Notes: generated from the letters alone by a model not told the origin. A DNA stretch of 64,000 nt from Burkholderia cenocepacia (GCF_014211915.1 NZ_CP060041.1:1-64000); one strand, 5' to 3'; positions 1 through 8,918 are shown, counted from the stretch's first letter. Translations and numbers: made by a program.

Positions 1-1341
1 TGCGCGGACATCGCGGTGGGCGCGGCGTCGACGACGCGAGCGCGCAGGTGGCCGCCGCCGTCAGTGTCATCGTCACGCCGCTCGGCCACGCGGTCTCGAT
101 CCAGAACCAGCCGAGCACGAGGATCACGGTCGCGGTGCGAATCGCCGCGATCACCATCGCCGTTGCATTGGTGCGCGGCTCGTAGCGCTCGATCCAGCGT
201 TCGCGTTCGTGCGTCGCGCTCGACAGCGACGCGTAGGTGGCCGCGTATTCGTGCAGGTCGGTGATGAAGCGGTACAGCAGTTCGGCGGCCGTATCGAAGT
301 CGAGCAGCGGAAAGTCCGGCTGCGTTTCGAGCGCCGCGCGCGTCGCGCGGATGCGGCGCGGCAGCGCGTCGCGCCACGCGAGCAGTTGCGTGGCCGCGTG
401 GCCGGCATCGGCCGACGTGCGCACCGGTTCGCCGGCCGGCGTCAGCAGCAGCGGGGCGATCTCGCGAAAGTACGGCTCGATCGCGTCGATCGCGGCCTGC
501 GCGCCGGCCGCATGCAGCCGGTTCATCAACTGGTGCAGCGCATGGAAGCGGCTCGACGCGCTCATGAACTCGCTGTTCAGCCGCGCAAGGCGGCCGCTGC
601 GCATCCGCGTGTCCGGGTCCTCGAACACGGCCATGCTGCGCGCGGCCTCGAACCCGACCACGTCGGCGACGAAGCGCGTGTGAATGGTTTCGATATGCGC
701 GCGTCGAGCTGGCCCGACAGCGCCGCCGCGACGTAGTCGACGAAGCTGCCGAAGCGCTTGCGTACTGTCGTGCGCATCTGCTCGCCGGTGGTCCGCGGAA
801 ACACGAGGGCGCTGACCACGCCGGCCGACACGATCCCGACCATGATTTCGGCCACGCGCGTCATCGCGCTCATGAACGCACCGTCCGGGTGTTGCGACGC
901 GGGCAGCCCGATCAGCGCGGTCGTGTAGCCGGCCAGCAGGAAGCCGTAGCTGCGGAAGTTGCGGTTGCGCGCGGCGCCGGCCGTGCACAGGGCGACCCAC
1001 AGCGCGACCGCCAGCAGGAACAGCTGCGGCTGCTGCGGGAACAGCCCGACGAAGGTGAGCGTCGCGATCAATCCGAAGATCGTGCCGGCGACGCGATAGA
1101 AGCTTTTCGCGAGCACCGCGCCGCTTTGCGGCTGCATCACGATGAACACCGTCGTCATCGCTGTTTTCGGCGCGGGCAGGTCGAGCCGCATCGACACGCC
1201 GGTCGCGATGAACGCGGCGAGCAGCGCCTTGAACAGATAGAGCCACGCGGCGCCGTCGGTGCGGGCCCAGTCGCCGAATGCGGCATACCAGGCCGCGAAC
1301 GGGCCGCCGGCGGGCGTTGAAGCGGGGGAGGAGGCTGACAT
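1..1341 (-). pseudogene. FUSC-family inner-membrane efflux protein, frameshifted, C-terminus beyond left edge
   Basis: Inner-membrane component of an aromatic-acid/fusaric-acid type efflux system. Starting at ATG 1341, the protein has a soluble N-terminus and then several hydrophobic segments with the conserved PKTAMTTVFIVMQPQSG block that typifies FUSC proteins. Near position 695 the frame breaks: after SGQLDAR the family-like sequence (IETIHTRFVADVVGFEAAR, then a long helical cytoplasmic region) continues in another frame, so one base appears missing. A second one-base slip is possible in the last 20 bases. Downstream of the break I can read an open frame to the edge, with the second membrane domain starting around position 130. 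It lies 14 bp after the outer-membrane lipoprotein gene, so both form one operon. If the break is a sequencing error, the gene is intact. Confidence 0.8.
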
Positions 1342-1355
1342 GGCGACGCTCCGCG

Positions 1356-2933
1356 TTACCGTGCGGCCGGCACGCCGGACGCGCCGGTGGTAGCGACTTC
1401 CGCGGGCCGGGCGACGGCTGCCGCGGGCTTCGTGCCCGATGCGGCGGCGGGCGCGGCAACCGCGGCGGCAGCTTCGTCCTTCGGCACGTCGCTGCCCGTC
1501 TCGACTCCACCTCCGAGCGCGGCCATCAGCTGCGCGTGCGCGGCGAGGCGTTCCGCGTCGATGCGGGCGGCCGTCTCCTGCGCGCGCAGCAGTTGCTGCT
1601 GCGCGACCAGCACGTTCACGTAATCGGTCAGCCCGCGGCGGAAGCCTTCGCGCGACAGTTGATAGCTGCGATTGTTGGCCGCCACCGAGCGCGCGGCGTC
1701 CTTCTTCTGCGTATCGAGCGAGCGGATTCGCACGACCTGGTCGGCGATGTCCTTGAGCGCGCCGACGATCGTCTGGTTGTAGCGCTCGACCGCCTGGTCG
1801 TAGCCGGCGTTCGCGGCGCCGAGCTGCGCCCGCAGCCGACCGCCTTCGAAGATCGGCAGCGACAGCGCGGGGCCGGCCGTCCAGCCGCCGTTCATCGCGC
1901 GCAGGAAGTCGGTGAACGGCGCGGTCACGCCGAAGCCGCCGACCGTCGCGAGCAGGTCGATGTTCGGGTAGAACGACGCCTTCGCGACGTCGATGCCGCG
2001 CGCCTGCGCGTCGACCGTCCAGCGCGCCGCGACGACGTCGGGGCGGCGGCCGAGCAGGTCGGCCGGCATCGCCGACGGCAGGCCGGCCGGCGCATCGAGC
2101 GCAAGCTGCGGCCGCTTGATGGTGTCGCCGGCGCCGGGGCCCTTGCCGGCCAGTGCGGCGAGCTGGTGGCGCGCGAGCTGGATCGCCTCTTCGTAGCTGT
2201 CGATCTGGCGCTCGTAGTCCGGCAGCGTCGATTCCGCCTGGCTCACGTCGAGCTGCGTGCCGAGGCCGGCCTGCAGCCGCTTGCGCGCGAGATCGGCGAG
2301 CGAGCGCTGGCGTTCGAACGTCTCGTGCGCGAGGTCCAGCAGCGCGTAGTTCATCGACATGCCGACATACGCGCGCACCACGTTGACTTCGAGTTCGAGC
2401 TTCGCCGCGCGCGCGTCGGCGGCGGTCGCATGCGCGGTGTCGAGCGCCCGCTCGGTCGCGTTCTTGTCCTTGCCCCACAGATCGAGGTGGTACGACAGGC
2501 CGAGCGAGCCGGTATTGTTCCAGGTATCGGCGTTCGCGAGCGGCCCCGGGCCGTAGTACACGTTGTCCGGCCAGTGCTGGCGCATCAGCGACAGGTTGCC
2601 GTTGATCTGCGGCAGTTCGGCCGAGCGGGCGACGCGCGCCATCGCCTGCGCTTCGCGCACGCGGGCCTCGGCGGCCGCGAGGGTCGGGTTGCCGGCCTGG
2701 GCGGCGGCGATCCATGCATCGAGCTGCGGATCGCGGTACGCGCGCCACCAGTCGGCGGCGGGCCAGCCCGCGTCTCGGTCGGCCGCGCGGATGGCCGCGC
2801 CGGCGTCGAGTGCGTCCGCTTCGATGCGAGTGGACTGGGTTGTGTTGTCGCCCATGCTCGCGCAACCGGCCATTATTAATGAGACTGCAAGAACCGCCAG
2901 TGCGAGCGTCCCTTTTGTCGCCGGAGACTGCAC
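1356..2933 (-). CDS. NodT-family outer-membrane efflux lipoprotein
   Basis: Outer-membrane channel of a tripartite efflux pump (TolC-like, OEP family), about 525 residues. The N-terminus has a lipoprotein signal: a hydrophobic stretch ending in the lipobox MAGC, followed by ASMGDNT. Two OEP repeats are visible, with long heptad-rich helices and the typical TLAAAEARVREAQAMARVARS and GRRPDVVAARW motifs. I chose GTG 2933 because GGGAGAAAATC precedes it at good spacing; the frame stays open upstream to 3014 without a ribosome site. The C-terminus is a low-complexity Ala/Ala-Pro tail. It is followed by the FUSC gene, and the periplasmic adaptor is expected beyond the left edge. The divergent LysR gene is the probable regulator. 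Confidence 0.9.
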   Translation of the reverse strand: MQSPATKGTLALAVLAVSLIMAGCASMGDNTTQSTRIEADALDAGAAIRAADRDAGWPAADWWRAYRDPQLDAWIAAAQAGNPTLAAAEARVREAQAMARVARSAELPQINGNLSLMRQHWPDNVYYGPGPLANADTWNNTGSLGLSYHLDLWGKDKNATERALDTAHATAADARAAKLELEVNVVRAYVGMSMNYALLDLAHETFERQRSLADLARKRLQAGLGTQLDVSQAESTLPDYERQIDSYEEAIQLARHQLAALAGKGPGAGDTIKRPQLALDAPAGLPSAMPADLLGRRPDVVAARWTVDAQARGIDVAKASFYPNIDLLATVGGFGVTAPFTDFLRAMNGGWTAGPALSLPIFEGGRLRAQLGAANAGYDQAVERYNQTIVGALKDIADQVVRIRSLDTQKKDAARSVAANNRSYQLSREGFRRGLTDYVNVLVAQQQLLRAQETAARIDAERLAAHAQLMAALGGGVETGSDVPKDEAAAAVAAPAAASGTKPAAAVARPAEVATTGASGVPAAR

Positions 2934-2979
2934 GATTTTCTCCCTTTCGGATATAGATGAGTCGGAGGCGATTATATTT

Positions 2980-2995
2980 TTCAGTGATTCCTGAA
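2980..2995. promoter_or_regulatory. Candidate LysR operator in the efflux/lysR divergent spacer
   Basis: The inverted repeat TTCAG-N6-CTGAA lies in the AT-rich spacer between the divergent efflux operon and its LysR gene. Its size and position fit a LysR-type site, which is usually a dyad around T-N11-A in the shared promoter. This is inferred from position and symmetry only. Confidence 0.35.
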
Positions 2996-3090
2996 TAAAC
3001 GGACAACGGTGCAAGTCATTTTTACGAATCCTGAGATAATATTTGTTGGACCCTGTGCAACAATCCCTCCGGATTCAAACGGGTAATGGG

Positions 3091-4032
3091 ATGGATACGC
3101 TACAAAACATGCGGGTATTCGTCCGCGTGGTGGACGCGGGAAGCTTTACCGCGGCCGCCCAGCAGATGAATTCGACCACCGCCTACGCGTCGCGCGCGGT
3201 CTCGGATCTCGAGGCCCACCTGCGCACGCGTCTCCTGAACCGCACGACGCGCCGGATCGCGCTGACCGAGGCGGGCGAGCGCTATCTGCAGCGCTGCGAA
3301 CAGATCCTCGCTTACGTCGACCAGGCCGAAGCCGAGGCGGGCGACGCGCACGCGCGTCCGTCCGGCAAGCTGAAGGTCCATTGCTTCACGAGCCTCGGCC
3401 AGCACTATCTGGTGCCGGCCATTGCGCGCTATCGCGAGCGCTATCCGGACGTGCACGTCGAGCTGACGCTCGCGCAGCGGATGCCCGACCTGCTCGACGA
3501 GGGCTACGACGTCGCGATCGTCGTCGGCCGCGATCTGCCCGATTCGGGGCTCGTGTCGCAGCGGCTCGGCGAGAGCTACAGCGTCGTGTGCGCATCGCCG
3601 GGCTATGTCGAGTCGCACGGCGTGCCGCAGCGGCCGGCCGATCTCGCGCAGCACGTGTGCCTCGGGATGGTCGCGCCGGGCTTTCACTTCGACGAGTGGG
3701 CGCTGGCGGGGCCGAACGGCGACGAGGTCGTGCCGATCACGGCGCCGCCGTTCCGCGTGAACGTCGCGGAGGCGCTCGCGGTGGCCGTGCGGGAGGGGAT
3801 GGGGGTCGGCGGGCTGCCGCTCTATTCGGCGATCGGCTGGCTGCGCAGCGGGCACATCGTGCGCGTGATGCCCGAGTACCGGTCGCACGTGATGAACATC
3901 TATGCGCTGTATCCGTCGCGCCAGTACCTCGACGCCAAAATCCGGACCTGGGTCGATTTCCTGCGCGAAGAGCTGCCGCTCACGCTCGAAGCCGACGAAG
4001 CGGCGCTCGAACAGTACACGCGTGCGACATGA
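3091..4032 (+). CDS. LysR-family transcriptional regulator of the efflux operon
   Basis: A LysR regulator of 313 residues. Residues 1-60 form the winged helix-turn-helix (MDTLQNMRVFVRVVDAGSF, then SRAVSDLEAHLRTRLLNRTT). Residues from about 90 form the substrate-binding-like effector domain of the CrgA/AphB-type subgroup. The ATG at 3091 opens the canonical N-terminus; a TTG at 3043 would add 16 residues with no family counterpart. It is transcribed divergently from the NodT/FUSC efflux genes, the usual arrangement for a ligand-responsive activator of drug or aromatic-acid efflux. The inducer cannot be read from the sequence. Confidence 0.9.
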   Translation: MDTLQNMRVFVRVVDAGSFTAAAQQMNSTTAYASRAVSDLEAHLRTRLLNRTTRRIALTEAGERYLQRCEQILAYVDQAEAEAGDAHARPSGKLKVHCFTSLGQHYLVPAIARYRERYPDVHVELTLAQRMPDLLDEGYDVAIVVGRDLPDSGLVSQRLGESYSVVCASPGYVESHGVPQRPADLAQHVCLGMVAPGFHFDEWALAGPNGDEVVPITAPPFRVNVAEALAVAVREGMGVGGLPLYSAIGWLRSGHIVRVMPEYRSHVMNIYALYPSRQYLDAKIRTWVDFLREELPLTLEADEAALEQYTRAT

Positions 4033-4149
4033 CCGCGCGGTCGGCCGCCATCTGACGAGATTTGTCCTTCACGCAACATTTTTTTACGAACGTGTGTCAG
4101 ACAGTTTGATACTGTTGGAATTAACGAGATACACCACACCGGAGTAGCG

Positions 4150-4302
4150 ATGGATACGCACCTGATGATCGGCCTTGGCGTCTTGCTGGGCGCGGCTGCC
4201 GCCGCGGCGGCGACCCGCGACCTGCTGCGTGCGATGAAGGCGAAGGCGCAGATGAAGCCCGTGCCGGTCCGCGTGCGCGAGCCGCGCCGCCCCGGCCGCT
4301 GA
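4150..4302 (+). CDS. Small membrane protein of unknown function
   Basis: A 50-residue ORF beginning MDTHLMIGLGVLLGAAAAAA, preceded by GGAG eight bases before the ATG. One hydrophobic Gly/Ala segment spans residues 5-21. A basic tail with several Arg and Pro residues follows, which would face the cytoplasm. I do not recognise a named family. The good ribosome site and the stem-loop just after its stop support a real gene. Confidence 0.6.
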   Translation: MDTHLMIGLGVLLGAAAAAAATRDLLRAMKAKAQMKPVPVRVREPRRPGR

Positions 4303-4322
4303 TCCTGCCGTCACGCTTCAGA

Positions 4323-4351
4323 CGGGCAACGCCGCGCCACGCGGCTGCCCG
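4323..4351. terminator. Candidate bidirectional terminator
   Basis: A nested stem-loop between convergent genes: outer arms CGGGCA/TGCCCG and inner arms GCCGC/GCGGC. There is no T-tract, as is common in this GC-rich group. It sits 21 bp after the small membrane protein and 10 bp after the phosphoesterase stop. Confidence 0.4.
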
Positions 4352-4360
4352 GGCCGGCGC

Positions 4361-5110
4361 TCAGCCGAGCTCGACGACCTTGTCCCACGCGAACGCGGGG
4401 TTTTCCCATTCGCCGGTGCGCCGGTGAAGGTAGCCGCGCGGATTGCACACCACGCGCGTGCCGCCGTCCGCCACGTAGTCGAATGACGTATGCGTGTGGC
4501 CGTGCAGCCACAGATCCACCGGCGGCCGCACCAGTTCCGCCATGTCCGTGACGAACCCCGCCGACGCCAGATCCTCCGCATAGCGTTCCGCCAGCGAGCG
4601 CCGGTGCGGCGCATGATGGGTGACGACGATCGTCTTGCCCGCGAACGGCGCCGCCAGCTGCGTTTCCAGCCATGCACGGCCGCGCCGGTGCAGCGCGATC
4701 GCGTCGGCCGGCGCGAAATCCCGTTCCGACACGCCCGCTGCCGCATGCAGGGCCGCATCGTGCGGCCACGTCACCTGGATCAGTCCCTTGAAATCGAGCA
4801 TCACGCGCAGCGCGGCGTCGATCGTGCGCGCGACGCTGGCTTCGTCCCCGCCGAACAGCGAAAAATCCGCCCAGAGCGTCGTGCCCAGCACGCGAAAGCG
4901 TTGGGCGGGATCGACGTAGACGCCGTTGTTCAGGTAATGCACGTTGTCGAGCGCATGCGCCGCGTCGCGCATCGCCGTTTCCAGCGCGCCGAATTCCCCG
5001 TCGTAGTACTCGTGGTTGCCCGGCACGTAGACCACCGGCACCGCCGGGTCGAACGTCTCGGCGGCCCAGCGCAGGCCTTCCGCGTGATTGTGGATGTCGC
5101 CGGCCAGCAC
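4361..5110 (-). CDS. N-terminally truncated metallophosphoesterase
   Basis: Calcineurin-like phosphoesterase. Visible metal-site motifs are GDIHNH (residues 4-9 from GTG 5110), GNHEYYD (31-37), VTHHAPH (about 165) and GHTHTS (about 205). The family's first motif, D-x-H in a leading SDLH block, is absent: upstream in frame there are only about 17 codons back to a stop at 5159-5161, and no ATG. The first usable start is GTG 5110, without a clear ribosome site. The 5' end abuts the hipA reading frame, as if a deletion removed the first 25-30 codons. Loss of a metal ligand suggests an inactive product. The remaining reading frame is open, so the loss may be recent. Confidence 0.75.
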   Translation of the reverse strand: MLAGDIHNHAEGLRWAAETFDPAVPVVYVPGNHEYYDGEFGALETAMRDAAHALDNVHYLNNGVYVDPAQRFRVLGTTLWADFSLFGGDEASVARTIDAALRVMLDFKGLIQVTWPHDAALHAAAGVSERDFAPADAIALHRRGRAWLETQLAAPFAGKTIVVTHHAPHRRSLAERYAEDLASAGFVTDMAELVRPPVDLWLHGHTHTSFDYVADGGTRVVCNPRGYLHRRTGEWENPAFAWDKVVELG

Positions 5111-6351
5111 GACGAGATCCGCATTTCCCCGGCGTCCGGATGCGCGATGTTTCGCACTTCATCGAGCGTCTGCTCGACGTGACGATCGAGCGGCTCGAGA
5201 AAGCGCTGCAGTTCACTGGCGGCCGCTTTCTCCCTGAGCCCGAGCGCCTGACCGAACGCGACCAGCGCATTCGCGTCGATATCGGCCCGCGTCGCATGCC
5301 CGAGCGGCATCGTCAGCTCGCAGTGCGGCCAGTGATCGCCGCGATGGTCGGGCCGGTGCGTCGGCGTGTGATACACGACCGTGCTGACGATGTCGTAGAA
5401 CGGCGCGAGCCGGTAGCCGCGCGCGTCGACGAAGAACGACAGGTTCTTCAGGTGCGCGTCGGCATTGCCGACCACCACGTTGAACACAGTCCAGCGGAAC
5501 ACCGACAGGCGTGTCAGTGCGCGCGTGCTGGTGCGGTCGATCGCGCGGGCGAGCTCCTGCGCATTCGCCCGCTGGTACTTGAAACCGCGGTCGTAGTTGA
5601 GCAACTGCATCGCGTCGATCGTATGCACGCGCCCGGCCGGTTCGGACGCGATGTCGCGGTCGAACCGGTCGATCACGTAGCAGGCGGACGGCGCGCGCAG
5701 GAAATGCACGTCCGGCACGTCGAGCCCCATCTTCTTCGCGAGCTGCATGCAGAAGAACTCGTTGATCGCCGAATGCGGATAGCCGGCCGCGCGCATGTCG
5801 GGTTTGAGCAGGTGCATCGACGGTTCGCTGCCGACCGGCTCGAACAGCGCGTAGTCGGGCGCATCGCCGCGCAACACCAGCAGCAGCTTCTGCTGCGCGC
5901 CGGCCGCCGACATGCGCTTGGGCGCGGTGGCGGTCAGCGCGCGCTCGGGCATCGCCAGGATCCGGCGCTCGAGTTCGTCGAGCGACAGCGGCTGCAGGCC
6001 GCCGGGCGTTTCCTGCTCGCCATCGGCCAGCAGCGTCAGCGCGCCGGCCGATTCGCGGCCGAAGTATGCGAGCAGGCCCCACGCGTCGGCCGCATCGACC
6101 TTCGCCTCGCGCGCGAGCGACGTGCGCATGCCCTCCTCGGGCAGCAGGTTGTCGAAGAACCACTGGACCGGGCGATCGGTCGATGTGTCGGTGAACACGC
6201 CCGCGCGCAGCGGAAACGCCGGCGACAGCGGATATGCGACGGGTGACGCGAGCCATTGCGGGTCGTACGCGAACGACCAGATCCCCTTGTCGTCTGTCAG
6301 CGTGCCCATGCGCACGCCGTTCGCGGATGCGATCAGCGTTCTAGCCGCCAT
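4930..6351 (-). CDS. hipA: HipA-type serine/threonine kinase toxin, 3' end fused out of frame to phosphoesterase DNA
   Basis: Type II toxin of the HipBA family, a kinase that in E. coli phosphorylates glutamyl-tRNA synthetase. The HipA N-1 domain covers about residues 1-110. The kinase domain shows the glycine-loop-like MSAAGAQQK, HLLKP, the catalytic NADAHLKN block near residue 300 and the metal-binding LAPFYDIVST. Homology-like sequence runs to about GEMRIS (near 5120). The last 60 or so residues of the frame, down to 4930, are an out-of-frame reading of the phosphoesterase and have no family character. The true C-terminus, probably fewer than 20 residues, seems replaced. The start overlaps the antitoxin gene by 11 bp, implying translational coupling. 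Whether the toxin is active with this tail is unknown. Confidence 0.85.
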   Translation of the reverse strand: MAARTLIASANGVRMGTLTDDKGIWSFAYDPQWLASPVAYPLSPAFPLRAGVFTDTSTDRPVQWFFDNLLPEEGMRTSLAREAKVDAADAWGLLAYFGRESAGALTLLADGEQETPGGLQPLSLDELERRILAMPERALTATAPKRMSAAGAQQKLLLVLRGDAPDYALFEPVGSEPSMHLLKPDMRAAGYPHSAINEFFCMQLAKKMGLDVPDVHFLRAPSACYVIDRFDRDIASEPAGRVHTIDAMQLLNYDRGFKYQRANAQELARAIDRTSTRALTRLSVFRWTVFNVVVGNADAHLKNLSFFVDARGYRLAPFYDIVSTVVYHTPTHRPDHRGDHWPHCELTMPLGHATRADIDANALVAFGQALGLREKAAASELQRFLEPLDRHVEQTLDEVRNIAHPDAGEMRISSCWPATSTITRKACAGPPRRSTRRCRWSTCRATTSTTTGNSARWKRRCATRRMRSTTCIT

Positions 6352-6625
6352 GGCTGCTCCTGCGGCGTTGCGCGGCCTTCAGCGCGGTGGCTTCGGAGAT
6401 CTCGATCGACGACTCGGCATACAGCCGCACGCCCAGTTCGCCCAGCAGCAGCATGACCTTGCCAATTTGCGCGGTTGGCTTGCCGGCTTCCACCTGGCTG
6501 ATGAATTTCGGCGACAGCCCGGTCGCGTTCGCGAGTTCGTCCCGGGTGAACCCCTGCTGGATTCGCGCGGCGCGAATGAAGTGGGCGAGCGCGCCGATCG
6601 TGTCGACGGATTGGGACTCCGACAT
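6341..6625 (-). CDS. hipB: HipB-type Xre-family antitoxin
   Basis: A 94-residue DNA-binding antitoxin. A helix-turn-helix of the Xre/Cro type occupies about residues 12-65, with GFTRDELANATGLSPKFISQ and the following EAGKPTAQIGKVMLLLGELG matching the family pattern. It would neutralise HipA and repress its own promoter. It precedes hipA with an 11-bp overlap. Two perfect palindromes lie 120-190 bp upstream and are good operator candidates. Confidence 0.88.
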   Translation of the reverse strand: MSESQSVDTIGALAHFIRAARIQQGFTRDELANATGLSPKFISQVEAGKPTAQIGKVMLLLGELGVRLYAESSIEISEATALKAAQRRRSSHGG

Positions 6626-6742
6626 GACGTTCTCCGTGCTTCGTATCTGATCGGGAACAGTATTGCATACCTCATCGGATTCGGCAGCAATTCGTATTCG
6701 TACGGGAACGAACGGCGGAACCCGCCAGCTGCATCTTTATTT

Positions 6743-6760
6743 CGTTCCCGATCGGGAACG
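6743..6760. promoter_or_regulatory. Perfect 18-bp palindrome, candidate HipB operator
   Basis: CGTTCCCGATCGGGAACG is a perfect palindrome. Half-site copies (TCGGGAAC, ACGGGAAC) recur at 6649-6658 and 6701-6710 closer to hipB. Repeated operators are the usual binding pattern of HipB-type antitoxins, which autoregulate. Assignment to HipB is by position only. Confidence 0.5.
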
Positions 6761-6790
6761 GATCGCCGAGAAAGGCATGCTGTGACGATG

Positions 6791-6812
6791 TCCGTATCCG
6801 GTCGGATACGGA
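6791..6812. promoter_or_regulatory. Perfect inverted repeat with 10-bp arms
   Basis: TCCGTATCCG, a two-base spacer GT, then CGGATACGGA. The core TATCC-N4-GGATA recalls the E. coli HipB operator TATCC-N8-GGATA but with a shorter spacer. It may be a second HipB site or serve an unknown regulator of the divergent direction. Confidence 0.45.
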
Positions 6813-7132
6813 GAAGGCGGAGACCGTGGCACCTTTGCACGCGCCCCCCGGCCGCGCCGACGACGGCGCCCGCTGGATGTCCGCCTCGGCAGTCAGTCCG
6901 CGGCCGTTCCACGCGCCGAGCGACGATCCTCGATCGTTCGCGAACAGATTCGGCCCGAACCTTTCGCCACCGCGGCACGCTGTCCGCGGAACGCCTCTTT
7001 CTACAATTTCCCCCGACACGCTACACGCGCCGTCGCACCCGGAAAGCAGGCCCGATCCTTGCGGCCGGCAAGCGTCGTCGGCGGCGTTCGCGCCCCGACA
7101 CATGACACATGACGATTTGCGCGGGAGGGCGT

Positions 7133-7843
7133 ATGGAACCGATGCCGGTCGTACTGCAGTGGCACGACGTGCTCGCCAGGATCGCGCTGGCGCTGGTCGC
7201 GGGCGGGCTGATCGGCGTCGACCGCAGCGAATCCGGCAAGACGGCCGGCCTGCGCACGACGATCCTCGTCTGTCTCGCCGCATGCCTGTCGATGCTGCAG
7301 GTCAATGCGCTGCTGCTGCAGGCGGGCAAACCGGAGGGCGCGTTCTCGGTGCTCGACCTGATGCGGCTGCCGCTCGGCATCCTGACCGGGATGGGCTTCA
7401 TCGGCGGCGGCGCGATCCTGCATCGCGACGGCCTCGTGTCGGGCGTCACCACGGCCGCGACGCTATGGTTCGTGACGGTCATCGGGCTGTGCAGCGGCGG
7501 CGGCCAGTTGTCGCTCGGCGTGCTCGGGCTGGCGCTCGCGCTGCTGGTCGTCTGGCCGCTGCGGTTCGTCGAGCGACGCTTGCGGGGTGTCAGGACCGCC
7601 CTGGTCACGGTCGAATATCCGCTGGGCTCGGCTGCGCGCGAGCAACTGGCCGCGAAGCTGCGCGATGCGGGTTTCACCTGCCGGACGAAAAGCTTTTGCG
7701 AAACGGCCGCCCGGGCGGTGCGCGAGGAAGAACTGTTCGTGCAGTGGCGCGAAGCGATCGGCGCCGACGTGATGCTGCAGCAACTGATGCGGATCGTCGA
7801 ATCGGCCGGCCTGACGTCGGTCCGCTGCTCGACGGAGAACTGA
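7133..7843 (+). CDS. MgtC/SapB-family membrane protein
   Basis: A 236-residue inner-membrane protein. The N-terminal half has four to five hydrophobic segments with the family motif [15 protein letters not shown] and the earlier [19 protein letters not shown]. The C-terminal part (from about residue 150) is a soluble ACT-like domain. ATG 7133 follows GCGGGAGGGCGT; an upstream ATG at 7109 has no ribosome site. MgtC proteins modulate F-type ATP synthase and Mg2+ or acid stress adaptation in other bacteria. Here the gene heads a group of stress-type genes. Confidence 0.85.
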   Translation: MEPMPVVLQWHDVLARIALALVAGGLIGVDRSESGKTAGLRTTILVCLAACLSMLQVNALLLQAGKPEGAFSVLDLMRLPLGILTGMGFIGGGAILHRDGLVSGVTTAATLWFVTVIGLCSGGGQLSLGVLGLALALLVVWPLRFVERRLRGVRTALVTVEYPLGSAAREQLAAKLRDAGFTCRTKSFCETAARAVREEELFVQWREAIGADVMLQQLMRIVESAGLTSVRCSTEN

Positions 7844-7914
7844 CCGGCCCGACGGCCGGAACGCGCGATGCTCGTGCAGCAAGCCGCCGTGGGCGGTTGA
7901 TCAAGGAGCGAAAC

Positions 7915-8340
7915 ATGACATGTGTATCGGAAGTAATGACACGCGACGCCGCGACCATCGGCCCGACGCAGAGCCTGCGCGAGGCGGCCCGGTTGATGAG
8001 CGACCTGAACGTCGGTGCGCTGCCCGTATGCGACGGCACGCGCCTGATCGGCATGCTGACGGACCGCGACATCGTCGTGCGTGCGGTGTCGATGGGCGTG
8101 CCGCCGGACGAGGCGGTCGAAGGTGTCGTCAGCGGGCCCGCGAACTGGTGTTACGAGGACGACGACATTTCGGTGGTGCAAAAGAAGATGGAGGACGCGC
8201 AGATCCGCCGCGTGCCGGTGGTCGACCGGCAGAAGCGGCTGGTCGGCATCGTCGCGCTGGGTGATCTGGCGAGCGCCGCGGATGGCGCGATGTCGTCGAC
8301 GCTCGGCGCGGTGTCGGCGCCGTCGCGCCCGGATCGGTGA
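7915..8340 (+). CDS. CBS-domain-pair protein
   Basis: A stand-alone protein of 141 residues with two CBS domains: residues 1-60 ([19 protein letters not shown], then [13 protein letters not shown]) and about 70-125 ([20 protein letters not shown], then [11 protein letters not shown]). Such modules bind adenine nucleotides and sense energy state or stress. AAGGAG precedes the ATG at good spacing. It lies 71 bp after the MgtC-like gene and 26 bp before the DUF2934 gene, probably one transcript. Confidence 0.9.
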   Translation: MTCVSEVMTRDAATIGPTQSLREAARLMSDLNVGALPVCDGTRLIGMLTDRDIVVRAVSMGVPPDEAVEGVVSGPANWCYEDDDISVVQKKMEDAQIRRVPVVDRQKRLVGIVALGDLASAADGAMSSTLGAVSAPSRPDR

Positions 8341-8366
8341 TCGCCATGGCAGACACGGAGAACGAC

Positions 8367-8639
8367 ATGAACGAAGACAGGGAAACGCAGATCCGCGAGC
8401 GCGCGTACCGGCTGTGGCAGGCGGACGGCGCGCCGGACGGCAGGGCCGACGAATACTGGCAGCGTGCCGAGCAGCAACTCGACGCCGAGGGCAGCATCGC
8501 AGTGGACGAGCCCGCCGGGCAGACAGAAGAAGTGCCGGCCGATCAGTCCGCGAAGCGGCGCATTCCGGGCGAGCCGCTGCAGGACACCGATGCCATACCG
8601 ACCGACGAGGTCGCGCACGAAAGGCGGCGCACGCGGTGA
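8367..8639 (+). CDS. DUF2934-family small protein
   Basis: A 90-residue acidic protein. The first 40 residues carry the DUF2934 pattern IRERAYRLWQADG then GRADEYWQRAEQQ. The remainder is hydrophilic and probably disordered. I chose ATG 8367 because ACGGAGAACGAC precedes it; ATG 8346, in frame, lacks a ribosome site. Function is unknown, but members are common beside stress genes in Burkholderia and rhizobia. Confidence 0.8.
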   Translation: MNEDRETQIRERAYRLWQADGAPDGRADEYWQRAEQQLDAEGSIAVDEPAGQTEEVPADQSAKRRIPGEPLQDTDAIPTDEVAHERRRTR

Positions 8640-8675
8640 AACGCGGTGCGCGGCGAGCCGGCAAGGAGGACGAAG

Positions 8676-8840
8676 ATGACGGCGCACGCAGGAGAAAAGG
8701 CGGAAAAGACCGGTGACTTTCGATGCGAGAAATGCCATCGGTCGACGCACGTGCAGGCGGGACACCCGATCCCGAAGTGCCCGCATTGCGGTAACGGCAC
8801 GTACGGCGAGCGTACGCGCGAGCCGGGCAACAAGCAGTAG
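8676..8840 (+). CDS. Small zinc-ribbon protein
   Basis: A 54-residue protein with two knuckles, CEKCH near residue 17 and CPHCG near residue 35, which form a zinc-ribbon-like fold. The ends are hydrophilic. AAGGAGGA lies just before the ATG, among the strongest ribosome sites in the window. It is last in the mgtC-CBS-DUF2934 run. Function is unknown. Confidence 0.8.
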   Translation: MTAHAGEKAEKTGDFRCEKCHRSTHVQAGHPIPKCPHCGNGTYGERTREPGNKQ

Positions 8841-8849
8841 GGGCGGCCG

Positions 8850-8881
8850 GCGCACGTCGCATCGTACGGCGCGACGTGCGC
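8850..8881. terminator. Perfect 11-bp stem-loop, bidirectional terminator candidate
   Basis: Arms GCGCACGTCGC and GCGACGTGCGC enclose a 10-base loop. It lies 9 bp after the zinc-ribbon stop and 37 bp after the convergent acidic-protein stop, where a terminator serving both strands is expected. Confidence 0.55.
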
Positions 8882-8918
8882 GATCGGGCCGCAGCACGCA
8901 CTGCGGCGACGCGATCGG

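Larger units (their letters stand above)
6626..7132. other. Regulatory spacer between hipB and mgtC-like gene
   Basis: About 500 bp without a convincing gene. Near hipB it holds repeated GATCGGGAAC-type half sites (6648-6658 and 6701-6710) and two perfect dyads listed separately. The part from about 6830 to 7100 is ordinary GC-rich DNA with open frames on both strands, but with no ribosome site and no family-like protein sequence. Confidence 0.5.
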
